From the NCBI GenBank assembly GCA_900551335.1, contig URVO01000017.1, forward strand, positions 1 to 14,331: a DNA stretch of 14,331 nt, written 5' to 3'. Below the pieces are notes generated by a model, which saw nothing but the letters and a program-made list of their open reading frames with translations, was not told the origin of the DNA and did not search any database. Made by a program: the position numbers and the translations under genes. Positions 11,988-14,331 of this stretch are shown here, piece by piece; within the stretch, counting starts at the first letter, position 1, and each line of letters starts with the position of its first letter. Source of the stretch: an uncultured Phascolarctobacterium sp. (GTDB taxonomy: Bacteria; Bacillota; Negativicutes; Acidaminococcales; Acidaminococcaceae).

Positions 11988-14331
11988 TTAGAAGCTGTAA
12001 TTTACGCCAATGTTAACGCCCCAATCGCGCTTCAGCTCGCCGCCGCTTCTGCGTTCAACGTCGAGAGAAATATTAGCTGCCTTGCCCAGCTTATATTCCA
12101 AGCCTGCGCCATACTCTACGCCCCAGCCGCCGAGGCGGTCCTCGTAATGCGCTGTGCGTCCGTCGGCGCTCACCGTTGTCGCCAAATTGCCGCCGAAATC
12201 ATATACCGCCGCAGCCTTCACATAGAAGCTGCCCTTAGCGCCCAGGCGTCTGCCAAGCTTCGCCCCGCCACGCAAAATGACGCTGTCAAGGCTGTCATTA
12301 GCCACACGCGCCAACGTCTCCTGCGTCCGCACGCTGTAATCGACTGCACCCATGTGAACATAGCTCAAGCGTACTGCTGGCTCAAGATACCAAGCAGCAG
12401 GCAGCTCATGCGTGCTGCCATACTCGGCACTCACACTATACGCCGGAGCGGAGAACTCACCTTCAATTTTTTGCATAACAGTACCGCCGAAGGCCTTGCT
12501 TTCGCTGCTCACTCTGCCAGCCTTCGCTTCAAGGTTAAGATAAGTGCTGCCGCCATGCCAAGCGCCGTACACTGTGCCGACATTGGTTTTCGCCTTGCCG
12601 CTGCCGCTATCAAGCTGCGTATTGCCGCGCGTCTGCATACCGCTCACGCCAAACGTCCAATTGTTGCCGACATAGGCATCATAGCCAAGCTCTACGCCGT
12701 TATGCTTCAGCTGCATGCCGTCACTCTTGAGCTTGCCGCCGAGATACTGCGCCCAAACCTCTTCACGCTCGCCCGCTCCTTGCACCTCACGCAGATGCGC
12801 ATGCAAAGCGTTGTCGTTACCCAAAACGCCGATTGCGAGCGCTCCTGCTGCTTTGTTAGCGGAGTGCAGACTGCGCTGGCTGCCGGAGGCAGAGGGCGCA
12901 GCTGTAACATTAACTTTGTTAATTACTACGTTACCATCCTCATCATTCTCCGCATTCATATCATAAGCATAGCTCCAGATGCCGTTATCGTAATTCTTAA
13001 CCTTAACACTTTCGACCAACTGACTAAGGTCGACGTTACCATTACGGTTATAAAGAACAGTTATAGGATTATTTAAAGTTTTCTCCCCATCGGCAACCAT
13101 GCCATAACCATTTTTCATGCCCTTATCGAAAACATTGACAACGAACTTGCCTTCCCCCTTTATGTCGCCACTTATGCCGATAACATCGCTATTCAATATC
13201 CAAGAACTAATATTAGCTTCCTTACTGCTATCAGCACGCAAAAACAACTCATTGCTGTCAGCTATATTTAAATCCTTTATTGACAAAGTATGAAAAGCAT
13301 CTTCAGCATTATTAGCATCATACATATATATTTGTACATTATTAAGCTTCGTTTCTCCAAAAGTTTGCACAAAGCCATCAACTACTAAAGTGGAATTCTC
13401 AACAGTAAGATTACTGCCTGGCCTACCAATTCTCATACGTGTTCCACCTATGCCTGTCACGCCCGAAAGCTTCAAAACAGAGTTATTACTAACATTAACA
13501 TTGCCAAGAATATAAATTCCGGAGCTTCCGCCATCCAAAGCTATTTCCGAATTATCTGCAACAATCGCATAAACCTTATCAGCTTGTACATTCCCCTCTG
13601 CATCTATATTCGCAGCTTTTATTTCTATACCCTGTTCTGCCTTCATATCAAGCTTCGAATCCTTAGCATTTATAGCCTCGAGCTTACTGTTGCTCATAGA
13701 ATCGACTTCTATTCTTATTTGTCCGCCTGCCTGCAAGCTTGCCTTAGAACCATTTGATAAAACCATGCCTTGTGCCGTCTTCTTACTAGTAAGCTCAGTA
13801 TTATTAAGTATAAAAGAATATATGTTGATATCTTTTTCAGCAAAAATATTCATAGCATAGTTATTTAAAGCCATTCCCAGCGATTCTTCGACTAACGTTC
13901 CTGTAGGAGCTTCCCTATAATCATGGTTACTTGCTTCGTAAGACACGGAATCTGCCTTAATCTGCGAGCTGCCATTTTCTCCATAAAAGCCCACGGCCTT
14001 CATGCTAACCTCTTCTTCGGTTCCCCTAATAACACCACTAGCCTCCACGACTAAATCACTATTAATGTCAAAATCAGCCTGCGCATCCTTAACGTTGATA
14101 CCTATGCCCTCGCTTTTTTTATAAGCATTTGCACGACCACCAATAAATAATATCCCCTCATCGCTATTAATAATGTTTAGCTTCTCGACGCTATGTATAT
14201 CAAGACCAATCCCCTTTACATTGTCTGCTTTTTCAGACGAAAAATAAATACTCGGCAGGCTCTCCGTCTGTGTACCTTTAATATCCGCAAACTCTTTTCC
14301 TATTTCCACTACCGTATTTTCATCCGCCCAC
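11988..14331 (-). CDS. Type V autotransporter, passenger C-terminus plus beta-barrel (5' truncated)
   Basis: The reading frame is open to the right edge with no stop, so 780 residues of a larger surface protein are present and the true start lies outside; an in-frame GTG at 14309 lacks any reason to be the start. About 450 residues of repetitive beta-helix-like passenger (short strands, many Asn, Asp, Gly and Ser; IKAANIDAEGNVQADK, LKLSGVTGIGG) are followed by a linker (GIWSYAYDMNAEN) and a 261-residue autotransporter barrel. The barrel begins near GEREEVWAQYLGGKLKSDG and ends VNIGVNYSF, with alternating aromatic strands and the terminal Phe needed for BAM insertion. The passenger is likely displayed on the surface as an adhesin; its ligand cannot be told. 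No protease triad is visible. Base composition falls markedly in the passenger. A hairpin terminator follows. Confidence 0.9.
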   Translation of the reverse strand, partial: WADENTVVEIGKEFADIKGTQTESLPSIYFSSEKADNVKGIGLDIHSVEKLNIINSDEGILFIGGRANAYKKSEGIGINVKDAQADFDINSDLVVEASGVIRGTEEEVSMKAVGFYGENGSSQIKADSVSYEASNHDYREAPTGTLVEESLGMALNNYAMNIFAEKDINIYSFILNNTELTSKKTAQGMVLSNGSKASLQAGGQIRIEVDSMSNSKLEAINAKDSKLDMKAEQGIEIKAANIDAEGNVQADKVYAIVADNSEIALDGGSSGIYILGNVNVSNNSVLKLSGVTGIGGTRMRIGRPGSNLTVENSTLVVDGFVQTFGETKLNNVQIYMYDANNAEDAFHTLSIKDLNIADSNELFLRADSSKEANISSWILNSDVIGISGDIKGEGKFVVNVFDKGMKNGYGMVADGEKTLNNPITVLYNRNGNVDLSQLVESVKVKNYDNGIWSYAYDMNAENDEDGNVVINKVNVTAAPSASGSQRSLHSANKAAGALAIGVLGNDNALHAHLREVQGAGEREEVWAQYLGGKLKSDGMQLKHNGVELGYDAYVGNNWTFGVSGMQTRGNTQLDSGSGKAKTNVGTVYGAWHGGSTYLNLEAKAGRVSSESKAFGGTVMQKIEGEFSAPAYSVSAEYGSTHELPAAWYLEPAVRLSYVHMGAVDYSVRTQETLARVANDSLDSVILRGGAKLGRRLGAKGSFYVKAAAVYDFGGNLATTVSADGRTAHYEDRLGGWGVEYGAGLEYKLGKAANISLDVERRSGGELKRDWGVNIGVNYSF

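Noticed and set aside
12147..13076. 309-residue plus-strand frame
   Set aside because: Antisense to the autotransporter barrel and linker, with no recognisable protein features.

Overview
The window looks like a chromosomal segment of a diderm Firmicute of the class Negativicutes. This is inferred. The gene order maf-radC-mreB-mreC-mreD-mrdA-rodA followed by the TIGR03960/TIGR03936 pair is Firmicute-like. However, it is flanked by outer-membrane proteins: a type V autotransporter with a C-terminal Phe, and the N-terminus of a probable TonB-dependent receptor. Genus cannot be told from the sequence.

Layout, left to right. (1) 1-130, minus: start of a truncated outer-membrane protein with a signal peptide, a probable TonB box and a G7 tract inside the signal-peptide codons. 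(2) 131-281: divergent regulatory region. (3) 282-1109, plus: MerR-type regulator with a GyrI-like effector domain. (4) 1119-1160: hairpin terminator that can serve both converging transcripts. (5) 1159-11793, minus: eleven tightly packed genes read right to left, probably one operon. In transcription order they are a two-TM protein with a possible PH-like domain, a 96-aa two-TM protein, an RseC/MucC-like protein, maf, radC, mreB, mreC, mreD, mrdA (PBP2), rodA, a B12-binding-type radical SAM protein (TIGR03960) and its partner (TIGR03936). (6) 11794-11987: operon promoter region with an extended -10, two palindromes, a 5'-UTR hairpin, and the terminator of the upstream gene. (7) 11988-14331, minus: C-terminal 780 residues of an autotransporter, open at the right edge.

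How it works together: MreB filaments, MreC and MreD organise the RodA glycosyltransferase and PBP2 transpeptidase for lateral-wall synthesis. Maf and RadC are frequent passengers of this locus. The genes are joined by 1-4 nt overlaps or by stop codons built into or touching the next Shine-Dalgarno, so translational coupling is likely along much of the operon.

I did not find a clearly new system, CRISPR array, tRNA, rRNA or insertion sequence. The parts least explained by known biology are the three small membrane proteins at the operon head, the palindromes at its promoter, and the radical SAM pair riding at its end.
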